A DNA stretch of 56,355 bases from Spirochaetales bacterium (GCA_016930675.1 JAFGGG010000017.1:1-56355); one strand, 5' to 3'. Positions 26,242 to 35,020 are shown, numbered from the stretch's first letter. The notes: generated from the sequence alone by a model not told the origin. Program-made: numbers and translations.

Positions 26242-27333
26242 TCAGCTACCTTGCTCAATCTTAGATTCGATTTGTTTTGTCAACTCATCCGAAGCTATCC
26301 CAAAATCAAAAGGTCCGTTATATCTGGAAACAAGAGCTTCCATCATCTGACGCAGTTGTTCGTCAACCTGTTTTTGCTCCGAAGAATCTTTTACCCTCTT
26401 TAAATAATGAGCGTTCCCGATACACACAGAAGCCCAATCACAGATTAAAGAGAACATACGCAGAGTCAGAGGCGTGTATTTTATAAAGGCCAGTTCCTGT
26501 ATAATAACAATACCGATAACCTCCCCCATACTGCCTAAACAAAGCGGACCGCAGATGAAAATGTCCTCTTTTCCTTTTTTTTGTAATGAGTCCATATCTT
26601 TTAAGGAAAGAGTCGATTTTTTTTCTATCACATTTTTCAATATTTCTTGTTTGATTTTAGGTTCTTCGAATGATTTATAGCCGATAGAAGAACAGAGCAG
26701 AAGCTTGTCACCCTGGATGACAAAAACCGCTCCTTTTTCCGCATCGATAATTTCCGCAAGCATTTCCAAAATAGCGTTATAAAGACCGGTGAACTCCAAA
26801 GTATTAAGTTTTTTCGCTATATTATACAGAGTTGTTACCAGTTCTTTTTCATCCAATAATTTATTTTTCAAATTGCTGTTCTGTGTCTGAAGGATTTTTA
26901 TTTCATTATACAGTTCTTCCAAACGTTCGTTATTCTTTGAAAGCTCCTCGCCGGCATCATGCAGATATTTTCTGTAGCGATCGCTTATCATACCGATTAT
27001 GGTGCCGAAAACCAGAAAAATAATGAAAGGATTAAAATAAGAATACTGGAAAAATCTTGAGAACGATTCATTAACGGCAACAATATGGATCATGAGACAA
27101 ATAAAATATGTTAATGACACGATACCCACGCTTACCATGGCTTTTGCATAGCCATAGAGCGCAGAGATAAAGATAACAATAATAAAATAGGGGTGCGGCG
27201 CGATCGTAATGAATCCCGGATTTTCCGCATAGAGTGTAATGTTAACAACCCAAAGCAGAATGAGTGCTCCTGCCGTAAATATGAGATACAAATATTTGTA
27301 AATGCCATCTTGAGCGGTAATAATATTTTTCAT
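26242..27333 (-). CDS. pelD: PelD-like membrane-GAF protein lacking GGDEF domain
   Basis: About 363 residues. Four membrane helices (about 14-35, 45-65, 68-92, 103-125) lead to a coiled-coil stretch rich in Glu, Asn and Leu (about 130-165). A GAF domain follows (about 165-320: A-E-K-G-A-V-F-V, C-G-P-L, I-G-I-V-I-I-Q-E), and the tail is short. PelD normally continues into a degenerate GGDEF domain whose R-x-x-D site binds c-di-GMP; nothing of that kind follows here. Order and topology support PelD. The first ATG (27351) overlaps the -10 box of a consensus promoter, so the next ATG (27333) is preferred. Confidence 0.72.
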   Translation of the reverse strand: MKNIITAQDGIYKYLYLIFTAGALILLWVVNITLYAENPGFITIAPHPYFIIVIFISALYGYAKAMVSVGIVSLTYFICLMIHIVAVNESFSRFFQYSYFNPFIIFLVFGTIIGMISDRYRKYLHDAGEELSKNNERLEELYNEIKILQTQNSNLKNKLLDEKELVTTLYNIAKKLNTLEFTGLYNAILEMLAEIIDAEKGAVFVIQGDKLLLCSSIGYKSFEEPKIKQEILKNVIEKKSTLSLKDMDSLQKKGKEDIFICGPLCLGSMGEVIGIVIIQELAFIKYTPLTLRMFSLICDWASVCIGNAHYLKRVKDSSEQKQVDEQLRQMMEALVSRYNGPFDFGIASDELTKQIESKIEQGS

Positions 27334-27349
27334 TGTAATTTGTTCGTGC

Positions 27350-27379
27350 ATTATACTGTAATAAAGTTAAGAATGTCAA
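27350..27379 (-). promoter_or_regulatory. Consensus sigma-70 promoter of the Pel-like operon
   Basis: On the minus strand, TTGACA (27379-27374), an 18-nt spacer and TATAAT (27355-27350), both hexamers perfect. The predicted start near 27343 lies about 10 nt before the ATG at 27333. Confidence 0.7.
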
Positions 27380-27459
27380 TTTAATGATTCAATGAATTGC
27401 TTATAACTACTTTTTACTTCTTTAAAAAAATAGTAAACTCAGGCTAAAGAGGTTTGCTT

Positions 27460-28860
27460 ATGAGTAAAAGAACTTTAACCCACAGAACCGAATCCGACAG
27501 TTTCGGCAGCTTAAAATTACCGGACTGGTCTTACTGGGGTGCTCAGACAGAACGGGCGGTGAACAACTTTACAGTTTCGCCGCTGCGCATTCCACTCAGG
27601 CTCTTGGAAGCACTTGTTCTGATTAAACGCAGCGCCGCTGAAACCAATACGGCATTAGGTCTGCTGGACAAGCAGCTTAGCCAGGCAATTGTCAAGGCTG
27701 CTTCAGAAATTATGGAAGGTAACTGGGATGAGCATTTTCCGGTTGATGTATTCCAAACAGGCTCAGGAACCTCCTGGAATATGAATGTAAATGAAGTAAT
27801 CGCCAACCGGGCCAACGAAATCTTAGGAGAAAAACGAGGGAAAAAATATCCCGTTCATCCAAACGATCATGTAAATATGGGACAGTCATCCAACGATGTC
27901 ATTCCCTCCGCCATAAATATCAGTAACCGGCTGGAACTGGAAAGATTAAAACACGCGTTAAAGGACTTGGAAAAAGAACTGAAAGAAAAGGCAGCCCGTT
28001 TTAAAGATATTATAAAAATCGGCAGAACGCATCTTCAGGATGCGGTGCCGCTTACTTTGGGTCAGGAGTTTTCCGGTTATCTTTACCAGATTAAAAAAAA
28101 CACGGAGCGAATCCTCTCTGTTTTCTCTCATTTAGAGGAACTACCCCTGGGGGGGACGGCTGTGGGCACCGGGATTAATACCCACCCTCAATTTGCAACA
28201 GCAATAATCAAGCGTCTGGCCGGTTATACGAAAGTGCCCTTTCGCGAAGCCGAGAATAAATTCCAAGCCATCGCCGCGCGGGATGTGCAGGTGGAGCTGA
28301 TGGGAACACTCAATACTCTTTCCTGCAGTCTGATGAAGATCGCCAACGATCTGCGCTTTCTTTCCAGCGGTCCTCGAGCGGGAATCTGTGAAATCGAGCT
28401 TCCCCCTCTTCAACCCGGAAGTTCGATCATGCCCGGCAAGGTCAATCCGGTAATTCCTGAAATGGTCATTCAGGTCTGCGCGCATATTATGGGAAAGGCA
28501 GTGTCTGTGAGTATCGCCGGGCAAACAGGTCCGCTGGATCTGCAGATAATGCAGCCCCTGATTGCTTACGAAACTCTCTCAAGTCTGGAGCTCTTAACCA
28601 ATACCATAACGGTCTTGGCCGGGCGCTGTATTAAGGGCCTAAAAGCCTGCCCTGAAAATTGCAATGCATTTGTGGAAAAGAGTCTGGCTCTGGTTACACC
28701 GCTGGCCTTAAAAATCGGTTATGATAAAGCGGCCAAAATAGCACAACGCGCTTACCGTGAAAACAAGACCGTAAAGCAGATCGCTTTGGAAGAGGGTGTG
28801 GTTACAGCCCAGGAAGTTAAAATTATTTTTGATCCGAAACAGATGCTGGGGCCCACATAG
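27460..28860 (+). CDS. fumC: Class II fumarate hydratase
   Basis: Interconverts fumarate and malate; an iron-independent homotetramer. 466 residues, typical for FumC. The fumarase/aspartase signature G-S-S-I-M-P-G-K-V-N is near residue 322 with its catalytic Ser. G-Q-S-S-N-D-V near 141 and T-H-L-Q-D-A near 190 provide further active-site residues. I start at ATG 27460 because AAAGAGG at 27446-27452 precedes it by 7 nt; an in-frame TTG at 27454 lies too close to that site. It diverges from the Pel-like operon across about 110 nt. No other TCA-cycle gene is in the window. Confidence 0.95.
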   Translation: MSKRTLTHRTESDSFGSLKLPDWSYWGAQTERAVNNFTVSPLRIPLRLLEALVLIKRSAAETNTALGLLDKQLSQAIVKAASEIMEGNWDEHFPVDVFQTGSGTSWNMNVNEVIANRANEILGEKRGKKYPVHPNDHVNMGQSSNDVIPSAINISNRLELERLKHALKDLEKELKEKAARFKDIIKIGRTHLQDAVPLTLGQEFSGYLYQIKKNTERILSVFSHLEELPLGGTAVGTGINTHPQFATAIIKRLAGYTKVPFREAENKFQAIAARDVQVELMGTLNTLSCSLMKIANDLRFLSSGPRAGICEIELPPLQPGSSIMPGKVNPVIPEMVIQVCAHIMGKAVSVSIAGQTGPLDLQIMQPLIAYETLSSLELLTNTITVLAGRCIKGLKACPENCNAFVEKSLALVTPLALKIGYDKAAKIAQRAYRENKTVKQIALEEGVVTAQEVKIIFDPKQMLGPT

Positions 28861-28865
28861 TGCGG

Positions 28866-29357
28866 TTAATCCAAATTTCGCAACTCTCCGACCAGGGTAA
28901 CAATATGGCCTTTTTCTTCCTGGATTATCTTATCCACAATCTCTTTATCCTCTGCTTCAGTCACCGTATCCTTTAAACCGACGTAAAAAAGAATGGTTTC
29001 CTTCTCCAAATCAATCGCTATTAAAAGAATCTCCCTTAAACTTTCATCACCTCGCAGCAGCATGCTGGCAAACTGCGAACCTTCCATGCTCTGACTGTCT
29101 AATACCGCTTTCAGATACAAATCAATATCAGAGAAGATTTCAGCGTCAGCCGGCGCGGCGGATGCTTTTTTGATCCGGGACTGCATGTTGGCGTAAAGTT
29201 CTTTATGTTCTTTTTCCATGGCCGCCAGTTTGAGTAAGAAATCACATTCCTTTTTTTTATTTTGCATCTTGCAGGCGTTTTCATAGAATTCAACCGCGTT
29301 GTCTTCCATAGATTGAGCTAACGTTAGAATTTCATAGGCATCAAAATGTTCTTCCAT
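28866..29357 (-). CDS. Ferritin-like / rubrerythrin-type diiron protein
   Basis: 163 residues forming a predicted four-helix bundle. Candidate iron ligands follow the rubrerythrin pattern: E in A-V-E-F-Y-E, E-K-E-H near 57-60, a second Glu in D-L-E-K-E-T-I-L-F-Y near 120, and E-E-K-G-H near 150. No C-terminal rubredoxin domain is present, so it is an erythrin-like form. Likely roles are peroxide reduction or iron handling. It is convergent with fumC, with 5 nt between the stops. Confidence 0.8.
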   Translation of the reverse strand: MEEHFDAYEILTLAQSMEDNAVEFYENACKMQNKKKECDFLLKLAAMEKEHKELYANMQSRIKKASAAPADAEIFSDIDLYLKAVLDSQSMEGSQFASMLLRGDESLREILLIAIDLEKETILFYVGLKDTVTEAEDKEIVDKIIQEEKGHIVTLVGELRNLD

Positions 29358-29501
29358 GTGCTTTTCCTTATCTGGTCATATACTATATTCTACAGTATTT
29401 TTTATCCCGTAATCAAGCAGAGTTATGATAATCTGAAGAATTCTAAAACTTATGGGCTTGACTCTAGCCTTGGTTTTCTCTTAAGCTCATATAATTATTA
29501 T

Positions 29502-30305
29502 ATGCAAAAAATACTGCAACAAAAGTATGATAACTTGAGTCACTGGCTGTTCCAAAAAAAATCACTGGCAATCGCTTTCTCCGGAGGAGTTGATTCCTCG
29601 CTTCTGCTTACTATAGCGGCAAAGGCTTTGGAACCGTCCCGTATAGTGGCTTTAACATGCGTATCCAAAGCAATCCCCCAAGCAGAAATAAATCAAGCAG
29701 CTGTACTGGCAATTCAGCTTAAGATTTCGCATAAGCTTGTTACAGTGGACACCATTAAAACCATTAATGAACACGACAATTCTCCTTTGCGCTGTTATTA
29801 CTGTAAAAAAATGATTTTTAATGCGTTTATAAAACAAGCTAAAGAATCCGGTTTTGCGACTGTTATCGAAGGTTCACATCAGGAGGATGAGACCGATTAT
29901 CGCCCCGGATTAAAGGCTCTTAAAGAACTGTCTGTTGCTTCGCCCTTAAAAATCTGTAAGTTTAATAAACAAGAAATTCGAGTACTCGCAGAGCAACTGG
30001 GACTTCCGCATTATAATAAACCCTCTTCCGCCTGTCTTGTATCACGCTTTCCCTTCGGTGTGGAAATAACACAAAAGGCTCTTAAAAGAGTTGAATACGC
30101 TGAAAAGTTTCTTCATACCCTGGGTTTCTATCTCTGCAGAGTGAGGGATTACGGCAGCAGAGCACGGATAGAAATCGATAAGGCAGCTTTACCGCGAGCT
30201 TCTACCCTTAAAGAGGTAATTCAAAAAAAAATGCTGCTGCTGGGTTACGATCAGGCAGATATTGATCCCGCCGGCTATAAAAGGGGAAGCATGAATACCA
30301 GGTAA
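29502..30305 (+). CDS. larE: LarE-like ATP-dependent sulfur transferase
   Basis: 267 residues from the ATG at 29502, close to known LarE length; an upstream in-frame start at 29346 would overlap the divergent ferritin-like gene. The PP-loop is S-G-G-V-D-S-S near residue 25. P-L-R-C-Y-Y-C-K-K near 93 and S-A-C-L-V-S-R-F-P near 176 match LarE family motifs; the Cys of the latter is the candidate sacrificial sulfur donor. LarE adds sulfur to a pyridinium precursor for the nickel-pincer cofactor of lactate racemase. No larB, larC or larA is visible, so another acceptor is possible. A TATAAT lies just before the start but has no properly spaced -35. Confidence 0.85.
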   Translation: MQKILQQKYDNLSHWLFQKKSLAIAFSGGVDSSLLLTIAAKALEPSRIVALTCVSKAIPQAEINQAAVLAIQLKISHKLVTVDTIKTINEHDNSPLRCYYCKKMIFNAFIKQAKESGFATVIEGSHQEDETDYRPGLKALKELSVASPLKICKFNKQEIRVLAEQLGLPHYNKPSSACLVSRFPFGVEITQKALKRVEYAEKFLHTLGFYLCRVRDYGSRARIEIDKAALPRASTLKEVIQKKMLLLGYDQADIDPAGYKRGSMNTR

Positions 30306-30313
30306 GAGAGTGC

Positions 30314-30652
30314 TTATGAGTTCTTGACTGAAATTGTCTGCTCGATGCTGAGTCTTAATTTATCATCTTGCAGCAGAGTCGCGATAATATTTTTAATAAA
30401 CGGATCGATTATCGAGTAAAAACGCATATTTTTGTCAATTCGTGATTTTACGATACCTATTTCCTTTAAAACCGCCAGATGCTGAGAAATAACCGGCTGG
30501 GATTTTTTAAGACATTTCCACAGCTCTTTGACACAGGTCTTATGACCTTTTTCAATGGCAATTAATATTTTTAACCGCAGAGGGTGTCCGCACACTTTAA
30601 GTTTATAGGCAACTGTAGATATCTGATCCTTATCCAACTTCTGTTTTTTCAT
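30314..30652 (-). CDS. ArsR-family winged-helix regulator
   Basis: 112 residues from the ATG at 30652; a longer in-frame start (30757) would add a hydrophobic, unlikely leader. The winged-helix core reads C-G-H-P-L-R-L-K-I-L near residue 20, the recognition helix Q-P-V-I-S-Q-H-L-A-V-L, and the wing V-K-S-R-I-D-K-N-M-R-F-Y-S-I. Cys residues in T-C-V-K-E-L-W-K-C near 37-45 sit about where ArsR-type metal sensors carry their alpha-3 ligands. It is divergent from the cysteine desulfurase and convergent with larE, so it may control the sulfur genes. Confidence 0.85.
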   Translation of the reverse strand: MKKQKLDKDQISTVAYKLKVCGHPLRLKILIAIEKGHKTCVKELWKCLKKSQPVISQHLAVLKEIGIVKSRIDKNMRFYSIIDPFIKNIIATLLQDDKLRLSIEQTISVKNS

Positions 30653-30786
30653 ATATACTAAAATAAAGCATATAACCAAATAAAATATTTTGCAAGTAAA
30701 TAAAAAAAATCTGCGCCATGAACAGAATACGTCAAAATATAAAAAAGATTGATGCAAGAACGGCTTTTTTTTTATATTATGTGCAC

Positions 30787-31989
30787 ATGCATGAAGTTTA
30801 TCTTGATTGGGCAGCTACCGCGATTCCGGATCCTTTTGCTTTGCAGCTTCAGCAGGAGGTCTGCCATGAGTTTTATGGGAATCCTTCCTCTTCACACAAC
30901 GCGGGAAGCAAAGCACGCGGCCTTTTGGAACAGGCACGCTCGCTTTTGGCCGGGCAGCTTGACTGCCGAAGCGACGAACTTTACTTCACCGCCGGCGCCA
31001 CAGAAGCCAACAATATGGTTGTGCTTTCACTGGTAAAGCAGGCACTCACCTTAAAGAAAGAGTTCTCATCGTATACTGTTGTAATCAGCGCGATTGAGCA
31101 CGCCTCTCTGTGGGAACCGGTACTGACACTTAAAAAGTTGGGATTCAAGGTTAAAAAAGTTTATCCTGACAGCAGGGGAATCATCCGGGCGGATAGTTTG
31201 GTTCAAGCGCTGGACAAACAGACAGTTATGGTCATTGTAATGCTTATTAATAATGAAACAGGCGCGGTTCAGCCTGTCGCAGAGCTTGTACAAAGCGTAC
31301 GAAACTATTCCAAAACAACCGGAAGAAAGATAATTTTTCACTGTGATGCCGTGCAAGCGGTCGGTAAGATTCCGTTTTCACTTCGCGAACTCAATGTTGA
31401 CTCGGCTTGCTTAAGCGCTCATAAGCTGGGCGCCGCTAAAGGAATCGGGGCTCTGTTTATTAAAAAGCGGCTGGAACTTGATTTTTTTTATGGCGGCGGC
31501 GGTCAGGAAAGAAACAAGCGTCCGGGTACTGAAAACACCGCAGGTATTTATAGTTTCTCAAAATTAGTGGAAAAAAGACAAACCTCTTTACAGAAAAATC
31601 TGGAAAGCGCAGGCCGGGTGATGAATTTTTTAATTTCTGAACTAAAGAAATTATCGCGGGTTGTACTCATACCTAAGCAGAGAGCGGAAAACGATGCCAC
31701 TCATTACTCACCCTATATAATAAGTATGGCTTTTCCTCCGCTGGCGGGTGAAGTCGTGGTGAGAGTGTTAAATGAACTCAATATTTATATTTCAACAGGA
31801 TCGGCCTGCCACTCCCATAAAAAGGAACGGACCAGAGTGCTTGAAAGCATGGGCGTTCCATCATCCCTGGCGGCGAACGCTGTTCGCGTTTCAATCGGTT
31901 TTCAGACTACTCAAGCGGACATATCCGCTTTCCTCGCGGCCGTAAAAGGCACGCTTTCTAAACTGCAACAGCAGACGCACGGGAGTTAA
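30787..31989 (+). CDS. Cysteine desulfurase (NifS/IscS-like)
   Basis: 400 residues from ATG 30787. A PLP enzyme that takes sulfur from cysteine as a persulfide. M-H-E-V-Y-L-D-W-A-A-T opens the protein, the PLP lysine is in L-S-A-H-K-L-G-A-A-K-G near 205, and the active-site Cys is in S-T-G-S-A-C-H near 335, on a loop long enough for the IscS/NifS type. Fourteen nt separate it from thiI, the pairing known from Bacillus NifZ-ThiI. The main role is thus probably supplying sulfur for tRNA 4-thiouridine and perhaps for LarE. The start has no Shine-Dalgarno; TTGATG and TATATT (30749-30778, spacer 18) would give a near-leaderless mRNA. Confidence 0.9.
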   Translation: MHEVYLDWAATAIPDPFALQLQQEVCHEFYGNPSSSHNAGSKARGLLEQARSLLAGQLDCRSDELYFTAGATEANNMVVLSLVKQALTLKKEFSSYTVVISAIEHASLWEPVLTLKKLGFKVKKVYPDSRGIIRADSLVQALDKQTVMVIVMLINNETGAVQPVAELVQSVRNYSKTTGRKIIFHCDAVQAVGKIPFSLRELNVDSACLSAHKLGAAKGIGALFIKKRLELDFFYGGGGQERNKRPGTENTAGIYSFSKLVEKRQTSLQKNLESAGRVMNFLISELKKLSRVVLIPKQRAENDATHYSPYIISMAFPPLAGEVVVRVLNELNIYISTGSACHSHKKERTRVLESMGVPSSLAANAVRVSIGFQTTQADISAFLAAVKGTLSKLQQQTHGS

Positions 31990-32003
31990 AGGTAACAGCT
32001 TAT

Positions 32004-33164
32004 ATGGAACAGCTTTATCTGATTAAGTACGGTGAGATCTCATTAAAGGGTAAAAACAGAAAATTTTTCGAACAAAAGCTTATGGCAAATATAAAACAGC
32101 AGCTCAAGCCTGCCCCCTTTTCCCTGCTTAAGCGCGTGGGCAGGCTTTATCTGGAATATGACGAACAGTATGAACAACAGATAAGTCAGGTCTTAAAAAG
32201 AGTATTCGGTATTGTCGGTTTCTGCAAAGCATTGCGGACCAGGAAAGATATAAACGCTATCGGCAAAGCCGCCCTCTTAATTGCCCGGCAGCTGCTTGAA
32301 GAAAAAAAGGGTACCAGATTCAAAATAGAGGCCAGAAGAACCGATAAGGGTTTTGCTTATAATTCATATCAAATCGCCTGTAAAATCGGGGATCTGCTGC
32401 GCAGCCATTATAAAGATGTAACGGTTGATGTTGCCCGTCCGGATTGGATTATTAATATAGAAGTGAGAGAACATGCCTACATCTACGGACCGGCTTCTGC
32501 CGGTAGAAAAGGGCTTCCGGCCGGCTGCAATGGCAAAGGACTGCTCCTGCTTTCAGGCGGTATAGACTCTCCCGTGGCGGGTTTTCTCATGGCTAAGCGA
32601 GGACTAACCCTTGATGCCGTTTATTTCCATACCCACCCTTTTACGTCACAAGAGGTCTTACGGAAGGTGGAAGATCTTGCTAAAATTCTGGCCGCGTATA
32701 TTCCGGGTTTGAAACTCTATATCGTAGATTTCACGGAGGCGCAGCTTGCCCTCAAAGAACGCGGCTCTGAAAAAGCGCTTACCCTGTTTTCCAGAGCCGC
32801 TATGATGCGGATCACAAGTGCTTTGGCACGCAGGTTTGACGCCCTCTGTCTGGTGACCGGTGAAAGCCTGGGCCAGGTAGCCAGCCAGACTCCCGCGAGC
32901 ATGCACTTTACCGGAAGTTTTTCCACTCTGCCGGTGTTCAGACCGCTGATCGGCATGGACAAAGAGGATATAATAGATCTGGCCAAACAGTACGGCACGT
33001 ACGAACTTTCAATTCAGCCGTATCCTGATTGCTGCGCCCTTTTTGCTCCTCAACACCCGCTTACCCGTCCCGATGTTCCCGAACTGATAACGGAATTTAA
33101 CAACCTTGCTGTAGAGGAGATCCTGGAAAAAACAGGGTCAAAGATTGAATGCAGGGAGTTTTAA
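32004..33164 (+). CDS. thiI: tRNA sulfurtransferase ThiI
   Basis: Makes 4-thiouridine at position 8 of tRNAs. 386 residues: an N-terminal ferredoxin-like region and THUMP domain (about 1-165, with F-K-I-E-A-R-R-T-D-K), then an adenylating PP-loop domain. That domain has S-G-G-I-D-S-P-V-A-G-F near 184 and G-E-S-L-G-Q-V-A-S-Q-T near 290. There is no C-terminal rhodanese domain, as in Bacillus-type ThiI, which fits direct sulfur delivery from the upstream desulfurase. A paired Cys in P-D-C-C-A near 344 matches the family. AAAGG precedes the ATG. Confidence 0.95.
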   Translation: MEQLYLIKYGEISLKGKNRKFFEQKLMANIKQQLKPAPFSLLKRVGRLYLEYDEQYEQQISQVLKRVFGIVGFCKALRTRKDINAIGKAALLIARQLLEEKKGTRFKIEARRTDKGFAYNSYQIACKIGDLLRSHYKDVTVDVARPDWIINIEVREHAYIYGPASAGRKGLPAGCNGKGLLLLSGGIDSPVAGFLMAKRGLTLDAVYFHTHPFTSQEVLRKVEDLAKILAAYIPGLKLYIVDFTEAQLALKERGSEKALTLFSRAAMMRITSALARRFDALCLVTGESLGQVASQTPASMHFTGSFSTLPVFRPLIGMDKEDIIDLAKQYGTYELSIQPYPDCCALFAPQHPLTRPDVPELITEFNNLAVEEILEKTGSKIECREF

Positions 33165-33202
33165 CTTATAAGGAAATTGCATTTCTAAATTTAGGATCTA
33201 AT

Positions 33203-33499
33203 TCAGGCGCTTGTCTTCAGACTTTCCTGTGCTGTTTTTTTTTGCGTTGATGTGTTGTGCTCGGCAGTTTTTTTCTTATCCTTCTTGGACGCAATAGAGG
33301 AGCTGGCCGCGGCGGAAGATTTTTTATAATCCGTGGTATAGAATCCGCTGCCTTTAAAAATAATACCCAGGCCGGCACTGATGAGCCGTTTTACCTTTTT
33401 ACCGCATTGCGGGCATTTCGCAAGAGGTGCGTCGGTTATTTTTTGAAAGGCTTCAAACCTATGACTGCACACGGTACATTCATACTCATACGTGGGCAT
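33203..33499 (-). CDS. FmdB-family zinc ribbon protein
   Basis: 98 residues. M-P-T-Y-E-Y-E-C begins the protein, and two C-x2-C pairs (C-T-V-C and C-P-Q-C, about 20 residues apart) bind one zinc. F-K-G-S-G-F-Y-T-T-D-Y, the FmdB hallmark, comes next, then a low-complexity Lys/Ser/Thr tail. It is often near metabolic operons and of unclear role, possibly regulatory. AAGGAG about 8 nt before ATG 33499 decides this start over a TTG two codons earlier. Confidence 0.9.
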   Translation of the reverse strand: MPTYEYECTVCSHRFEAFQKITDAPLAKCPQCGKKVKRLISAGLGIIFKGSGFYTTDYKKSSAAASSSIASKKDKKKTAEHNTSTQKKTAQESLKTSA

Positions 33500-33627
33500 G
33501 TTCAAACTCCTTATCCCGTAACTACGGTTTACCGTAATCTACAGATTTTATCCGCATTGTCAGTGATAATATAGCCAAAAATCGGCTAAAGGACAAGAGT
33601 TTCGCCAATGATATTTACGGGGCGGTA

Positions 33628-34074
33628 TTACTCTATTAATAGGTCATCATGATCAGCGAAATCATGGAACAAGTATTCAATCCGTCCGCCTGTCGTCACA
33701 TGCATCTCCACGTATCCCTTTTTAGCCATGTCGGAAAGTTTTTTTTCCACCTGTTCCAGCGGCAGATCGCTGTTAAGCGCTACCAGTGCGGGTGTTACTT
33801 TGCCTTTGTGCTGTTTCGCCACCATTAAAATCTGCCGCTCAACACTCTGTTTACCCTTTTTATATCCCAGTTCTTTGCCCGATTTTCTGAAAGAGAGTTT
33901 GCTGAGGCCGTCAATCATGGGGAGCACGCCCGCAAAAACCATAGGAAAAACGAAGAACCAGCCGCCGGTAAAAAGCATGGCCAGTCCGAATGCGCAGGCG
34001 AAAGCGAGACCTGTTATAATAGAAGTAAAAGGAGATTTGGACTGTTCGTTATGTCTTTTATGTTGATGCATCAT
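33628..34074 (-). CDS. Two-helix membrane protein with winged-helix-like end
   Basis: 148 residues. A basic, His-rich start (M-M-H-Q-H-K-R-H) is followed by two hydrophobic helices (about 18-55). A cytoplasmic domain from about residue 80 follows, with V-T-P-A-L-V-A-L-N-S-D-L-P-L-E-Q-V and a wing-like R-I-E-Y-L-F strand. The second half reads like a small winged helix of the kind used in replication and regulatory proteins, but no DNA target is evident. Function unknown. Confidence 0.6.
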   Translation of the reverse strand: MMHQHKRHNEQSKSPFTSIITGLAFACAFGLAMLFTGGWFFVFPMVFAGVLPMIDGLSKLSFRKSGKELGYKKGKQSVERQILMVAKQHKGKVTPALVALNSDLPLEQVEKKLSDMAKKGYVEMHVTTGGRIEYLFHDFADHDDLLIE

Positions 34075-34087
34075 TGTGAATATGCAT

Positions 34088-34118
34088 ATAATAAAAGCAG
34101 ATATTTAAAATAAGTCAA
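34088..34118 (-). promoter_or_regulatory. Candidate promoter, short leader
   Basis: TTGACT (34118-34113), 19 nt, TATTAT (34093-34088) on the minus strand. The predicted start is about 7 nt before the ATG at 34074. Confidence 0.35.
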
Positions 34119-34137
34119 GCACATTTTTATAATTACG

Positions 34138-35013
34138 TCACCTGAAATCAGCAACAACCGAATCCAATCCGCGTGAATATATATCATATGCTGTCTTTAC
34201 TTTGACTCTGTCCAAGCTGTCATATTCAAAACAGGTCACTCTTGGGAAGCTATCATTTTCAATCCGCAATTGCTTCAGAATTCTTCCTTGGTCATCGAAT
34301 ATATACAGGTAATCCCATAAGGTTGAATATATTCTTTCTTCATCCAGTATATGAGCTATTATTTCATATCTTGTGAGGTTGCCGTCCCCATCATACATCA
34401 TAAAAAAATCTGTAATTTCGCTCGGAATTTTCCATATTTTATGTACCATGTTCCCATTCTCATCATATTCGTAGATCAAATCATCGTAAATATCGCCTTC
34501 GCTGTCGCGTGCCGTGTACCTTATTATATTGCCGAACTCGTCAAAATGATGCTCTATGGTGCAGGCAAGGGAATTGTCGGCAGCATTCATGTAAACAGCT
34601 TTTTTTATCGTGCCGGCTGAATTTATTTCATAAAAAATATATTGGTCGTAAGCTATGCTCCCGTCAGCCTGTTTTTTTATTTCACGTACAAGCCTGCCCA
34701 TGTCGTCATACACGTACGTAATGCAGTAATCGAATTCCTTACCACCTTTAAACCGGGTTTCCCTAATAAGCTGTGCTCTGGGGTTGTATAAAAACAGTAA
34801 GGTTTCAGAAACTCCGCGAAATCCCCAACGCGTTTCCTTGCATACGTTACCCTGCCGGCTGTAATCATAAACAGTTTTAGAATTATAATCCGGGTAATAA
34901 TCACAGGAAACAGAGAGAGAACACAGGAATAAGGCGAAGAGCAACAGTCCCGCAGGCAGTACAGGGTGATTCTTTTTATTCCCCCTATATTTTAATTTCC
35001 CGATATACAGCAT
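34138..35013 (-). CDS. Lipoprotein with RHS/YD-like repeats
   Basis: 291 residues. A signal peptide ends in S-L-S-V-S-C, a lipobox of the relaxed kind. The rest is a series of short beta units with the shape Y-D-x-x-G-x-x-x and roughly 20-25 residue spacing (Y-D-D-M-G-R-L, F-D-E-F-G-N-I, Y-D-E-N-G-N-M, Y-D-G-D-G-N-L, F-D-D-Q-G-R-I, Y-D-S-L-D-R-V). This is the YD-repeat pattern of RHS proteins, but it lacks the large RHS core and toxin end. Probably an envelope protein of unknown binding partner. Confidence 0.72.
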   Translation of the reverse strand: MLYIGKLKYRGNKKNHPVLPAGLLLFALFLCSLSVSCDYYPDYNSKTVYDYSRQGNVCKETRWGFRGVSETLLFLYNPRAQLIRETRFKGGKEFDYCITYVYDDMGRLVREIKKQADGSIAYDQYIFYEINSAGTIKKAVYMNAADNSLACTIEHHFDEFGNIIRYTARDSEGDIYDDLIYEYDENGNMVHKIWKIPSEITDFFMMYDGDGNLTRYEIIAHILDEERIYSTLWDYLYIFDDQGRILKQLRIENDSFPRVTCFEYDSLDRVKVKTAYDIYSRGLDSVVADFR

Positions 35014-35020
35014 GTAATAA

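Noticed and set aside
29460..29496. TTGACT and TATAAT before larE as a promoter
   Set aside because: The spacer is about 26 nt, far too long for a sigma-70 promoter; no better -35 was found.
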